Made by a program: the position numbers and the translations under genes. A model generated the notes under the pieces. The model ran no database searches and had not been told where the DNA came from. It saw only the letters and a list, made by a program, of their open reading frames with translations. From Streptomyces sp. D2-8 (lineage in GTDB: Bacteria > Actinomycetota > Actinomycetes > Streptomycetales > Streptomycetaceae), in the NCBI RefSeq assembly GCF_023184515.1, contig NZ_JAAHBP010000001.1, forward strand, positions 496,001 to 560,000: a stretch of DNA of 64,000 nt, in the 5' to 3' direction. Below are positions 7,331 to 15,048 of this stretch, piece by piece; the first letter of the stretch is position 1, and each line of letters opens with the position of its first letter.

Positions 7331-8010
7331 CCCATATCAAGCCGGGACGGATCTTCGTGGCCTGCGACCCGCGGGACAGCATCCGCATACGGATCGAGCA
7401 GTACAAGCCGGGGGACATGCGCGCCCTGGTCGCAGACGCCGCGACTGGCCGCAGGCGCCGCCTCATGCTGATCTCCGCCTTGCACGCGTCGGCCTTCACC
7501 AACGCCGGCGTGCCACGTCGGAGCGGATACGCCCCCGACGCAACAGAGTTGGCACCGCCCACAGCAGTTCCCCCGGTCGGAGTTCCGGGCGAGGAGGAAC
7601 CGGACTGGTTCGAGGGAATGCCCGGCCGCCAGTTCAGGGTCGCGCTGCCGCCCCGGTTGACGCTCCTGAACGCCAACCAGCGGCTCCACCACCACAAACG
7701 CGCGGAGATCACCAGGGTGCTGCGGCGCGCGGCCTGGGCCGCCTCACGCGCAGTGCCACACCTGGAACGGGTCCACATCATCGGCGTCCTGCACCCCGAG
7801 GACGGGCAGAGGAGAGACCCGGCCAACTGGTACCCCAGCTTCAAGGCGTGCGTTGACGGGCTGGTGGACCAAGGCGTCCTGGACGACGACGACCACACGC
7901 GCGTCGTCGGCCCGGACATGCGCATGGGGCACGTGGTCGAGGGCGCGCGGCTCGTCCTGCACATACGCGACCTCATCCCTGCAGACATGGCAGCTGACCT
8001 GCGGAAATAA
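7327..8010 (+). CDS. RusA-like Holliday junction resolvase fused to an N-terminal small domain
   Basis: Residues ~100-225 carry the RusA pattern: LNANQRLHHHKR, then RRDPANWYPSFKACVDGLV with Asp164, Asn167, Lys173 and Asp177, then an acidic DDDD run at 186-189 before V and a basic end. RusA enzymes cut four-way DNA junctions using two acidic sites and Mg2+. The first ~75 residues (MTHIKPGRIFVACDPRDSIR...) look like a separate small phage protein of the type that checks RGK-rich strands; here the two are one reading frame. GTG 7327 overlaps the upstream stop. The gene ends about 35 bp before promoter copy 2. Confidence 0.7.
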   Translation: MTHIKPGRIFVACDPRDSIRIRIEQYKPGDMRALVADAATGRRRRLMLISALHASAFTNAGVPRRSGYAPDATELAPPTAVPPVGVPGEEEPDWFEGMPGRQFRVALPPRLTLLNANQRLHHHKRAEITRVLRRAAWAASRAVPHLERVHIIGVLHPEDGQRRDPANWYPSFKACVDGLVDQGVLDDDDHTRVVGPDMRMGHVVEGARLVLHIRDLIPADMAADLRK

Positions 8011-8045
8011 AGCCCTCCGGTGATCAAGAAAATCCACCGGAAATC

Positions 8046-8107
8046 TTGCCCCCCTCCCGAATGCATATAGAATAGAACCAGAAAGAAGGGGGAGTGGTCC
8101 CCTTCTT
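8046..8107 (+). promoter_or_regulatory. Repeated early promoter, copy 2, with downstream hairpin
   Basis: TTGCCC (8046-8051), a 16-bp spacer and TAGAAT (8068-8073) sit in the core TGCATATAGAATAGAACC. A leader hairpin follows (AAGAAGGGG 8083-8091, CCCCTTCTT 8099-8107). The arrangement matches copy 1 although the hairpin sequence differs, so the structure rather than the sequence seems to be kept. Confidence 0.65.
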
Positions 8108-8125
8108 GAACCGTCAGGAGAGACC

Positions 8126-8428
8126 GTGACAGACCCCTTCAGTCCCGACCGCATCCGCCAGCGCCTGAGCGTCGAGCAGATCAGCCCCGCCCAGGCGGAC
8201 CGGCTGGCCGAGGCCATCGCGGAATCCCTCCGGCGGACCTGCAAGGAGTGGTTCCCCGGGACCGACTATGACAACTGGCGGCAGATGCTCCCCGAACCGC
8301 TGCTCGACGTCCTGGTCCAACTCCTCACCTGGGACGAGGGCGGTCAAATCGTGGCCGACTACAGGCCCACCGCCGCAGCCACCTGCATCTTCCTGGATCT
8401 GCAGAACCGTCCCATCCCCGTCGGCTGA
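8126..8428 (+). CDS. Hypothetical protein, 100 aa
   Basis: GTG 8126 follows CAGGAGAGACC, a good ribosome site, and is the first gene after promoter copy 2. It is a helical soluble protein (LAEAIAESLRRTCKEWF, MLPEPLLDVLVQLL) with no known motif. The function is unknown. Confidence 0.6.
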   Translation: MTDPFSPDRIRQRLSVEQISPAQADRLAEAIAESLRRTCKEWFPGTDYDNWRQMLPEPLLDVLVQLLTWDEGGQIVADYRPTAAATCIFLDLQNRPIPVG

Positions 8429-8502
8429 CGCCGTCAACGACTCCGTCCGGCGACCATCGCATCCCGGCCGCCGGGCGGCCTTGTGTCAAGGAGGCACGTG
8501 AA

Positions 8503-8901
8503 GTGCAAGACCCCTGCCCGCTCGCGGACCGGCGGGTGTGTGAGGCCACCCGCAACCTCGCTCGCGCCGTACTGAGGCGCATGGCCGTGACGGCGGTAGC
8601 GATCGAGCCACGCATCAGGACTCTCGTCGCCACCCGCGACGACCTCAGCTATGCCCTATGGAGTCTGCACGGCGACGACGGGCGACTCCTTCTCCGGTTC
8701 GACCTGCAAAAACAGCCGGACCCGATCTGGGGCAAGCTCACCACCGATCTGTGCCTCCTCGCTCGGCTCGCGGACCTGCGCACGCACCCGCCCGGCTACT
8801 ACTTCGTCCACCCGTTGACCGATGAGCGCGACATCGCCGTCGCTCTCCCCGCCAATCCCCGCGGCCTCCCTCCTCGCGAGATCGGCCCCCTTCGGTGGTA
8901 G
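8503..8901 (+). CDS. Hypothetical protein, 132 aa
   Basis: GTG 8503 lies downstream of CAAGGAGGCACGTGAA, with the ribosome site AAGGAGG. The protein has a basic helical N-terminal third and a mixed alpha/beta rest ending in a Pro-rich tail. I recognise no family. It is transcribed with the gene before it from promoter copy 2. Confidence 0.55.
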   Translation: MQDPCPLADRRVCEATRNLARAVLRRMAVTAVAIEPRIRTLVATRDDLSYALWSLHGDDGRLLLRFDLQKQPDPIWGKLTTDLCLLARLADLRTHPPGYYFVHPLTDERDIAVALPANPRGLPPREIGPLRW

Positions 8902-9005
8902 CCGTCGGACAGGGTGGCCGCTCCGTCAACGGTGCGGCGCTCGTGGTCGGCATCAGTCCGGACTGACCCCTCCGTGCTCGCTCGCAGCAGGGCCGCAATA
9001 TCCCC

Positions 9006-9028
9006 TGGATGCATATAGAAAAGAAGCA
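9006..9028 (+). promoter_or_regulatory. Repeated early promoter, copy 3 (diverged)
   Basis: The core TGGATGCATATAGAAAAGAA matches the other copies at TGCATATAGAA, with TAGAAA (9016-9021) as -10. No good -35 is seen. Instead of a G-rich hairpin, GGATGC (9007-9012) can pair with GCATCC (9026-9031), which would occlude the -10 in DNA cruciform form only. The next ORF starts at 9062 behind AAGGAGG. Confidence 0.45.
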
Positions 9029-9061
9029 TCCGGGGGTCCCTTCATCCTCAAGGAGGCATCC

Positions 9062-9409
9062 GTGCCCGCTCGCCCCTCGGTACCGGTCATCCACACGCCG
9101 GACCACCACTTCGCTGCGATGTTCCTCATCCTTCTCTCCCGCGCGCCCGACACCGCCACGCTCAGCGCCGCCACGCGCCTCGCCGACAGCGCGGTGGTCG
9201 CTTCCTGGGCGCTGCGCCCGGACGACCTCGAACCCCTCACCGTCGAGCAGTACCGGGAGTTGCTCACCTACGCCGCCGCTTCCGAAGTTCTCGACCTCGC
9301 CCTCTATCTGCGCGGCGACAGGAAGCACATCCGCACGCTCATGGACCACATCGGCCGAGAGATCGCGGAACTTCTCACCCACTACTCCGCGCCAGACCCC
9401 CAGGTCTGA
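9062..9409 (+). CDS. Hypothetical protein, 115 aa
   Basis: GTG 9062 is preceded by AAGGAGGCATCC. The product is helical and soluble, with a His-rich opening (HTPDHHFAAMF) and Ala/Leu helices. There is no recognised family. It is probably the first gene of the unit driven by promoter copy 3. Confidence 0.55.
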   Translation: MPARPSVPVIHTPDHHFAAMFLILLSRAPDTATLSAATRLADSAVVASWALRPDDLEPLTVEQYRELLTYAAASEVLDLALYLRGDRKHIRTLMDHIGREIAELLTHYSAPDPQV

Positions 9410-9437
9410 CGCCCGCCCCTGAGCATCAAGGAGACCT

Positions 9438-9725
9438 ATGACCAGTCCATCCGCACGGCAGTGGTGGGTCATCTACCGGGAGCCGAACCCCGCACAGATA
9501 GACGTCGTTGCCGTCGAGACCCCTCCCGAGGACGACGCCGCCCATGACAAACGGTGCGCCGAACTGGAGGCATCCGGCCAGGCCGCCTACGTCGTCACCG
9601 CACCCGACGAGGACGTGGCAGGCGACATCGCTCTGCGGGTCTGGTCGGAAGAACTCGTCAACAGCCCGACACGGCTGGCGGCTGCAGACGCCTACCTCGC
9701 CTCCCTCAACCAGCCCACCGACTAG
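9438..9725 (+). CDS. Hypothetical small acidic protein, 95 aa
   Basis: ATG 9438 follows CAAGGAGACCT. The protein is acidic and predicted to be alpha/beta, with WWVIYREPNPAQ at the start. It has no membrane segment and no enzyme motif. It lies between two other unknowns with short gaps (28 and 15 bp), implying one operon. Confidence 0.55.
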   Translation: MTSPSARQWWVIYREPNPAQIDVVAVETPPEDDAAHDKRCAELEASGQAAYVVTAPDEDVAGDIALRVWSEELVNSPTRLAAADAYLASLNQPTD

Positions 9726-9740
9726 AGCCCTGGAGACCAC

Positions 9741-10337
9741 ATGAGTACGACCACTCTGCACACCGTGTCCGTCCGCGTCGCCGAGGAACTGGGTGTTCAC
9801 CCGGACGCCGCCGCTCGCGCGCTGCGCGCCGCCCTCGGCCTCTTCCGCGCCCAGGCCCACCACCCCGCGATCACCAACGCCGGCATCACGCCCGCCGAAT
9901 ACCTCGGCCTCGCGCTGAAAAGCGACAGATTCAAGGCCCTGCTCATCGCCGCCACCTTGACGGCCGCTGGCCGGGACGCCGACGCCAGCCTCACCTGGAC
10001 TGCCTATCTCGACCGGGAGATGGAGACCGCCAGGCGCGCCCACCAGGCCGTACCGGCGAACGCCATCCTCGGCGACCCGGACGCCATCCACCGCGTTGGC
10101 CGCCAACTCGGCCTCGCCGACGAGCACACCGACCGGCTCATACCTGGACTGGTCTTCACCATCGCGACCGGCTACCCCTACCGCTCCGCAGGCATGCGGC
10201 ACCTCAGTCTCACTGACGTCCTCGCACAGCTCACCGCAGAGGACCTGACGGAACTGCTTCAGCACGCCGCGCTCGTCGACGCCGGACGCGCCGAGGAAGC
10301 CGCCGTCCTGCTGCGCCGCATCCAGCACGCCCCCTGA
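9741..10337 (+). CDS. Hypothetical protein, 198 aa
   Basis: ATG 9741 is preceded by CCTGGAGACCAC. The start (VSVRVAEELGVHPDAAARAL) could be a small helical DNA-binding unit, but no full HTH is convincing. The rest is Ala-rich helix. The function is unknown. A long hairpin follows the stop. Confidence 0.55.
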   Translation: MSTTTLHTVSVRVAEELGVHPDAAARALRAALGLFRAQAHHPAITNAGITPAEYLGLALKSDRFKALLIAATLTAAGRDADASLTWTAYLDREMETARRAHQAVPANAILGDPDAIHRVGRQLGLADEHTDRLIPGLVFTIATGYPYRSAGMRHLSLTDVLAQLTAEDLTELLQHAALVDAGRAEEAAVLLRRIQHAP

Positions 10338-10346
10338 CGGCGACGC

Positions 10347-10376
10347 GTGTCGGCCTGCACCCCCGCAGGCCGACAC
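10347..10376 (+). terminator. Hairpin with 12-bp perfect stem
   Basis: GTGTCGGCCTGC pairs with GCAGGCCGACAC across a 6-nt loop, 10 bp after the preceding stop codon. It is a likely terminator or processing site. Confidence 0.65.
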
Positions 10377-10415
10377 ATGACGCCGCACGCAGACCTACGA
10401 GCCAGGAGGACCAGC

Positions 10416-11477
10416 ATGAGCCAACTCGACTTGTTCGCCGTCCCTGATGAGCCAGACCAGCCACCCGCGCCGCCCGCCCCTGCCGCGCCGACCCGCGAGT
10501 ACCTCACCGACCTACCGCCGGCCCCCGCGCCCGTGACCATGCCCGCTGCCAGGCCTCGCCCTTCCCTGGCGGTCGTCAAGCCCAAGCTGGGTCACTACCG
10601 CCCGGCGCAGAGCAACCCGCACGCGCACGCGTTCGAGATCGCGGAAGCCGTCAGCTACGCCTGGCACCACGCGCACGGGGGGAGCAGCATCGAAATCCCC
10701 ATCGGTGCGGTCGCTGCGCTCGCACTGTGGCCCCTGCGCGGCCCGGACGCCTACCTCGCCGCCGACTGGTGGCTCAGCCTCGACGACACCGAGCTGCTGG
10801 CCGCCTTTCGCGAGTGCTGGGCCCGCATGTGGATCATGCGACCCGACCTCATCGACCGAGCCACACCTCTCCACAAGTGGGTCGACGACGAGAAGCCCGA
10901 TGCTCGGCGAGCCACCGCCGTACGAGCCGTCGTTGAGGCCGCGCTCACCAACGGGCTGCTGCACCTGACCGCAAGCGGTGACCCCGATCTCCGCTCCACC
11001 ACCGACGTGATCGGAACCCTACTTGCCGTCATGCGCTCCGAGGGCGCTCACGATGCACTCGCGGAGATACACACGCCGCCGGACGTCGCCTACCTGATGG
11101 CCAGGATGCTGCTCGACGACATGCCGCTTGAGCCCGGCATGAAGTTCGACGAGCCCGCGGGCGGGACCGGTGGCATGTACCGCGCCGCCGTACAGGTCAT
11201 GCGTGAACGCGGCATCGACCCGCACCAGTTCGGATGGTCGCTGACGGACATCGATCCCCTCGCGGCGGCGGGTGCCGCCGTCAACGCGATCCTCTGGGAC
11301 CTCGGCCCGCACGTACTCATCGGGTGCGGCGACACCCTGCACGAAGGCAACGTGCCCGCCAGGGCTGCCCGGGAGGCATTGGAGTCCCTGGAACGGCGCG
11401 ATCGACTGCACTCGCAGGCCGTCTTCCTCGCGGCGATCCAGAAGGTCGAAGCTCTGATGCGCGATGTAGCGGCCTGA
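10416..11477 (+). CDS. N6-DNA-methylase-fold protein lacking the catalytic NPP[YF] motif
   Basis: ATG 10416 is chosen over GTG 10347 because AGGAGGA lies just upstream and 10347 is inside a hairpin. After a Pro-rich N-terminus the protein has features of HsdM-type methylases: HTPPDVAYLMARMLL, a motif I-like FDEPAGGTGGMY and the acidic motif II-like SLTDIDPLAAAGAAVNA. The region where NPPY/F should follow reads only GCGDTLHEGNVPARAA, and the protein ends about 50 residues later (353 aa). It therefore probably binds S-adenosylmethionine but may not methylate adenine. Such proteins recur in Streptomyces mobile elements; their role is unclear. Confidence 0.6.
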   Translation: MSQLDLFAVPDEPDQPPAPPAPAAPTREYLTDLPPAPAPVTMPAARPRPSLAVVKPKLGHYRPAQSNPHAHAFEIAEAVSYAWHHAHGGSSIEIPIGAVAALALWPLRGPDAYLAADWWLSLDDTELLAAFRECWARMWIMRPDLIDRATPLHKWVDDEKPDARRATAVRAVVEAALTNGLLHLTASGDPDLRSTTDVIGTLLAVMRSEGAHDALAEIHTPPDVAYLMARMLLDDMPLEPGMKFDEPAGGTGGMYRAAVQVMRERGIDPHQFGWSLTDIDPLAAAGAAVNAILWDLGPHVLIGCGDTLHEGNVPARAAREALESLERRDRLHSQAVFLAAIQKVEALMRDVAA

Positions 11478-11502
11478 CCTGCGAAAACTGTCTTAGTCGA
11501 TC

Positions 11503-11531
11503 TTGAACCCCCCCCTGAATGCATATAGAAT
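11503..11531 (+). promoter_or_regulatory. Repeated early promoter, copy 4 (best match to consensus)
   Basis: TTGAAC (11503-11508), a 17-bp spacer and TAGAAT (11526-11531) lie in the core TGCATATAGAATAGAACC. It has no leader hairpin; the ribosome site GGGGAGGGGAG follows about 10 bp later. It drives the tiny cysteine-rich gene at 11555. Confidence 0.65.
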
Positions 11532-11554
11532 AGAACCAGAAGGGGAGGGGAGTC

Positions 11555-11695
11555 ATGGAAGAGCCACCGTTCACATTCCCGTACTGCCGCAGTCACGACG
11601 TCCGGTGCCAGGAACTGGGTTGCGACGCCTGCGGCTGCGACCACTGCTTCGACTGCGGAGCCTGCCCCACCGAGGCGTGCGACCACGACGCCTAG
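11555..11695 (+). CDS. Tiny cysteine-rich protein, 46 aa
   Basis: ATG 11555 is preceded by AGGGGAGGGGAGTC, close to promoter copy 4. The product has nine cysteines among 46 residues: CRSHDVRC, then CDACGCDHCFDCGAC, then ACDHD. His and Asp residues between the cysteines suit binding of zinc or another metal. The gene is shorter than usual gene-finding cutoffs but has a good promoter, ribosome site and stop. The function is unknown; possibilities are a small zinc-finger regulator or a host-takeover protein. Confidence 0.6.
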   Translation: MEEPPFTFPYCRSHDVRCQELGCDACGCDHCFDCGACPTEACDHDA

Positions 11696-11740
11696 CGGTC
11701 GGCCGACCACGACTTCCACAACACCACGACTGGAGCGCAG

Positions 11741-11929
11741 ATGACCTACAAGAAGGGCGACCGCATCGCCCTCGTACACACCACCGACTCGCACACCGAA
11801 CTCAAGCCCGGCGACGAAGGCACCGTCCACCGGTTCGACGCCAACCTCTCCATCCTCTCCGTGACCTGGGACAGCGGCTCCACCCTCTCGATGCTCCTCG
11901 ACGACGGCGACGAAGTACGTCCCGCGTAG
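11741..11929 (+). CDS. DUF4314 family protein, 62 aa
   Basis: The sequence follows the DUF4314 pattern throughout: KGDRIALVHTTDSHTELKPG, then DEGTVHRFD, then VTWDSGSTLSMLLDDGDEV. This is a small SH3-like beta barrel common in phages, plasmids and actinomycete mobile elements. Its biochemical role is not established. The start is ATG 11741 after GGAGCGCAG. Confidence 0.8.
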   Translation: MTYKKGDRIALVHTTDSHTELKPGDEGTVHRFDANLSILSVTWDSGSTLSMLLDDGDEVRPA

Positions 11930-11936
11930 CCACACC

Positions 11937-11962
11937 GGGCCCGCCCCGGCAGGGGCGGGCCC
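11937..11962 (+). terminator. GC hairpin before leader repeat copy 4
   Basis: A perfect 11-bp stem, GGGCCCGCCCC with GGGGCGGGCCC, has a 4-nt loop. It stands just after the DUF4314 stop and ahead of the leader repeat, as at 3484 and 4032. Confidence 0.65.
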
Positions 11963-11975
11963 CGCTTCACCCGCA

Positions 11976-11990
11976 GACCTCTTGGAGAAC
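11976..11990 (+). repeat. Leader repeat GACCTCTTGGAGAAC, copy 4
   Basis: It is identical to copies 2 and 3 and lies 5 bp before ATG 11996, providing its ribosome site. Confidence 0.7.
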
Positions 11991-11995
11991 GACAC

Positions 11996-12814
11996 ATGCT
12001 CATTACCGACGCCGCAGTCCGAGAAGCCGCGGCCAACCTCGCCCAAAGCCTCGGCGGCGACTGGGCGGTCGACACCGCAGCGCCCGCCGACGGCGCAGCC
12101 CACCTCGTCTACAGCGACGGACGAGGCATCAGCTTCCGCCCCATCTTCGGCGGAACCACCGTCCAGCTCTGGATCACCGGCAGCGCCGCACCCCCGCTTC
12201 CCGACGACGCCACCCTTGCCGAGCGAGCCGTCTACGAAGCGCAGGTCGCCGCGCGCCTTCCTGAGGGGCACCGCTACAACCAGTCGACCACCCTCGTTAC
12301 CGAGACCGATGAGAACCCCGAACACATCATCCTGAGCACCCTCGAAGACGCCCTTCTCCCTGCCTTCGAGTGCAAACCCCGCTACGTCGGCCACCGGCCG
12401 TGGATAGACCTCTTCGACAACGCCCTTGCCGCGGCGACCGCCGAACGGGAAGCCCCGTCGGTCGTCGATGACCACGGCCATGACCACGAGGCCGAGGTCG
12501 AGCCGCCCCCGCAGGACGGTGTCGAGCCCAACGCCGATGCTGACTCGAACGCCTACGTGGAGCCGGATGGGGGCGGTGAAGAGGTGGCGGCTGAGGAGTC
12601 GGCGCTGCTGAAGCAGGCATTCGAGGAGGTTCCGAGCCCCGAACCGGACACCGAGCCCGAAGCCGCCCCAGAATCAACGTCCGACGGCACCAGCAACGGC
12701 AACGACACGACTGACCAGCCCGTTTCTGAGCCGAACCCCGCCACCAGCCGTCGTCCCCGCAAGCGAAACCCGAAGCGCCGCACGACGGCCACCGCCACCG
12801 AGTCAACGTCCTGA
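11996..12814 (+). CDS. Hypothetical protein with acidic disordered tail, 272 aa
   Basis: The first ~150 residues look folded (AAHLVYSDGRGISFRP, VQLWITGSA, YVGHRPWIDLFDNAL). Residues ~155-250 are a long acidic, Glu/Asp/Pro/Asn-rich tail, and the last ~20 residues turn strongly basic (RRPRKRNPKRRT). No family is recognised. A basic end after an acidic tail suggests nucleic-acid or protein contact, but this is only composition. About 200 bp without a clear gene follow it. Confidence 0.55.
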   Translation: MLITDAAVREAAANLAQSLGGDWAVDTAAPADGAAHLVYSDGRGISFRPIFGGTTVQLWITGSAAPPLPDDATLAERAVYEAQVAARLPEGHRYNQSTTLVTETDENPEHIILSTLEDALLPAFECKPRYVGHRPWIDLFDNALAAATAEREAPSVVDDHGHDHEAEVEPPPQDGVEPNADADSNAYVEPDGGGEEVAAEESALLKQAFEEVPSPEPDTEPEAAPESTSDGTSNGNDTTDQPVSEPNPATSRRPRKRNPKRRTTATATESTS

Positions 12815-13014
12815 CTCGATCGAGGGGCGCGGCCATACGTCGCGCCCTTCCCCGAGCGCCATCCGCTATGAGCTCAAGAGGCAGTGGCCATCGATGCCCA
12901 GTGCGCAGTGGCCGACTTGCTCCACGACGCCGGCAAGGTCCACGAAACCTCGCCTCCGAGGCCGCCGCAATTCAGCCGCCTTGTGGGCTCCACACCAGAC
13001 ATGAAAGTTCAGCC

Positions 13015-13386
13015 ATGAGCGCCGCCTCAAACCCGCCGATGCCCAACCCCCGTCAGTCCAACGGCTTCCTCGTCACCGTCAGCCTGCCGTCCCTGGTCAT
13101 AGCAGCTCGCCTCCGCCGAGGTGACGTCTTCGCACTCCCAGAGAACCCCAACGAGCACCTGAAGATTGAGACCATTGCGCCCCATCCGGAACTCGGCTCA
13201 CGACTGATCATCATTCCGACCGACGAGACGACCCAGTTCACGCTGCACGTCGACGAGCCCGTTGAGCCCGTGAGCATGCCACGCACCGTCCAGGTCACGT
13301 GCCAGCTGTGCGGCACGGACACTACGACGGCCCTCGACCTCGTCACCCAGGGAGAGCCAAAGACCTGGGTCTGCAACCGGCACTAG
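13015..13386 (+). CDS. Small protein with C-terminal zinc-ribbon-like motif, 123 aa
   Basis: ATG 13015 is the likely start, although the ribosome site is weak (GAAAG). The middle is beta-rich. The C-terminus has CQLC and a later CNRH, about 25 residues apart, which suits a zinc ribbon. The function is unknown. It is the last gene of the phage/plasmid-like block; a hairpin at 13400 follows. Confidence 0.5.
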   Translation: MSAASNPPMPNPRQSNGFLVTVSLPSLVIAARLRRGDVFALPENPNEHLKIETIAPHPELGSRLIIIPTDETTQFTLHVDEPVEPVSMPRTVQVTCQLCGTDTTTALDLVTQGEPKTWVCNRH

Positions 13387-13399
13387 TTTCGGATTGGCA

Positions 13400-13431
13400 C
13401 CCGGGACGGCCGCCACAGCAGCCGTCCCGGG
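13400..13431 (+). terminator. Hairpin closing the phage-like block
   Basis: An 11-bp perfect stem, CCCGGGACGGC with GCCGTCCCGGG, has a 10-nt loop, 14 bp after the last stop codon. About 170 bp of sequence without a clear gene then precede the dnd-associated methyltransferase. Confidence 0.65.
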
Positions 13432-13604
13432 CATGTCGAAAGCGAGACACGGACCGTGATCGACAACATTGGACGGAGACGTTTTCGTGGTAGGCCATGG
13501 GGCGCAGAGCCCAATCAGTCCGGTCGGCGTCTTCCCTTCGTGCCTTCGCGAGGAGTATCCGCCGCTACCCTCCGCTTGTCGTTCGGTTGTGTGAGGGCGT
13601 GATC

Positions 13605-15044
13605 ATGGTGCAGCGGACATGGAGCAGCGATCGCAGGCTGACCGCGATTAGCCGCGCGGGCCTCTCCGTGCCCGCCCGACAGGCCGTCATCGACAGCCAA
13701 GTCGTCCCGGGGCGCAGCGTTCTGGATTATGGCTGCGGCCGGGGCGACGACGTACGCGCACTGAAGCAACTGGACTGCCAAGCCGTCGGTTGGGACCCGT
13801 TCTTCCAACCCGACGGGCAGCTGGAGCCTGCGGAAGTTGTCCTTCTCACCTACGTACTTAATGTCATCGAAGACCCTCACGAGCGCCGAAAGACGCTGAA
13901 GAGGGCATGGGATCTGGCGACTACCGTGCTCGTTGCCTCAGCACGGTTGACGTGGGAGAAGTCGAAGGTCAAGGGCGAGGCCTTCGGTGACGGACTCCTC
14001 ACCAGCCGGCAGACCTTCCAACACCTTTTCAAAGCGAGCGAACTACGCAACTACGTCGAGGTGGTCACAGGCGTACGGACCGTCTCGGCCGCCCCAGGCG
14101 TCGTTTACGCCTTCAAGGACGAGACCGCCCGGCTGAGCTACCTCGCTCAGCGGATCGTCCCGGACGCCCAGTGGCTTGCCTCCGAAGACACAACCTCGGC
14201 GATCGCCGCCGTCGTCGATCATGCGGAACGCCGCGGACGCATGCCCCGCATGGAAGAAGTGCCCCAACCGATGGCCCAACTCCTCAGCCACCTACGCCCG
14301 AGCGATCTGAGTCGCCTGGTTCGGGACTCTGCCGATCAGGCCAAGGTCGAAGAGGGGGCCAAGCGATCCACGCTCAACACCCTGCTCTTCCTAGCCGTCG
14401 AGCTCTTCAACGGCCGCGGCCCTTTCAACAGCCTTCCGCTCAGCGTTCAGCTCGATGTGCGCGCATTCTTTTCCTCCTACAAGGAGGCGTGCCAGAGGTC
14501 CGACCGGCTGCTCCTCAAGCTGCGCGATGACACGTACGTCCGCGGAGCCATGAACTCCTCGACCGTTGGGAAACTTACCCCGACTGCCCTGTACGTGCAC
14601 CAGCGTGCCGTTGATCGCATGCCTACGGTTCTGCGCCTGTACGAGCACTGTGCTTCGATTGCGGCAGGCCGGCCCCAGGAGTGGACCGTGGCTAAGCTGC
14701 GTCACCAGGGGAGGGCGGTGAGCTGGCTGGACTACCCCGACTTCGACAGGGACCCGCACCCACGGATCCTGACGTCCTATCAGGTGGATCTCAAGACGCT
14801 GGAGACCGCCCATACGTCGTACGCCGACTCCCAGAACCGGCCGCTATTGCACCGCAAGCATGAGTTCCTGGCCCCGGACGACCCGGACACCGAGAAGTAC
14901 CAGCGGCTGACGGCAGCAGAGGTGAGGGCAGGTCTGTACGAGCACCCTCACCTCATCGGCACAGAGAACGGCTGGGAGGCCGAGCTCATTCGCTGCGATC
15001 GGGCCCTTCGCGGACATCGACTGGTGCGCCGTACCACGGGCTGA
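13605..15044 (+). CDS. DNA phosphorothioation-associated putative methyltransferase
   Basis: The protein has a SAM-binding motif, VLDYGCGRGDDVRAL (about residues 38-52), then VLLTYVLNVIEDP, and continues as a long C-terminal region. This is the arrangement of the putative methyltransferase that accompanies many dnd clusters. Its substrate is unknown; it is not needed for sulfur insertion as far as the family is known. ATG 13605 (479 aa) is preferred over the in-frame start at 13497, whose first 36 residues look random. It is convergent with dndA, with only 4 bp between the stops. Confidence 0.75.
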   Translation: MVQRTWSSDRRLTAISRAGLSVPARQAVIDSQVVPGRSVLDYGCGRGDDVRALKQLDCQAVGWDPFFQPDGQLEPAEVVLLTYVLNVIEDPHERRKTLKRAWDLATTVLVASARLTWEKSKVKGEAFGDGLLTSRQTFQHLFKASELRNYVEVVTGVRTVSAAPGVVYAFKDETARLSYLAQRIVPDAQWLASEDTTSAIAAVVDHAERRGRMPRMEEVPQPMAQLLSHLRPSDLSRLVRDSADQAKVEEGAKRSTLNTLLFLAVELFNGRGPFNSLPLSVQLDVRAFFSSYKEACQRSDRLLLKLRDDTYVRGAMNSSTVGKLTPTALYVHQRAVDRMPTVLRLYEHCASIAAGRPQEWTVAKLRHQGRAVSWLDYPDFDRDPHPRILTSYQVDLKTLETAHTSYADSQNRPLLHRKHEFLAPDDPDTEKYQRLTAAEVRAGLYEHPHLIGTENGWEAELIRCDRALRGHRLVRRTTG

Positions 15045-15048
15045 GCGA

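Noticed and set aside
1..13386. Complete prophage
   Set aside because: No terminase, portal, capsid, tail or lysis gene is visible in this part; only early-type genes are present, so phage versus integrative plasmid cannot be decided.
13497..13604. Upstream start for the dnd-associated methyltransferase
   Set aside because: The extra 36 residues have no family-like features; ATG 13605 begins where family members begin.
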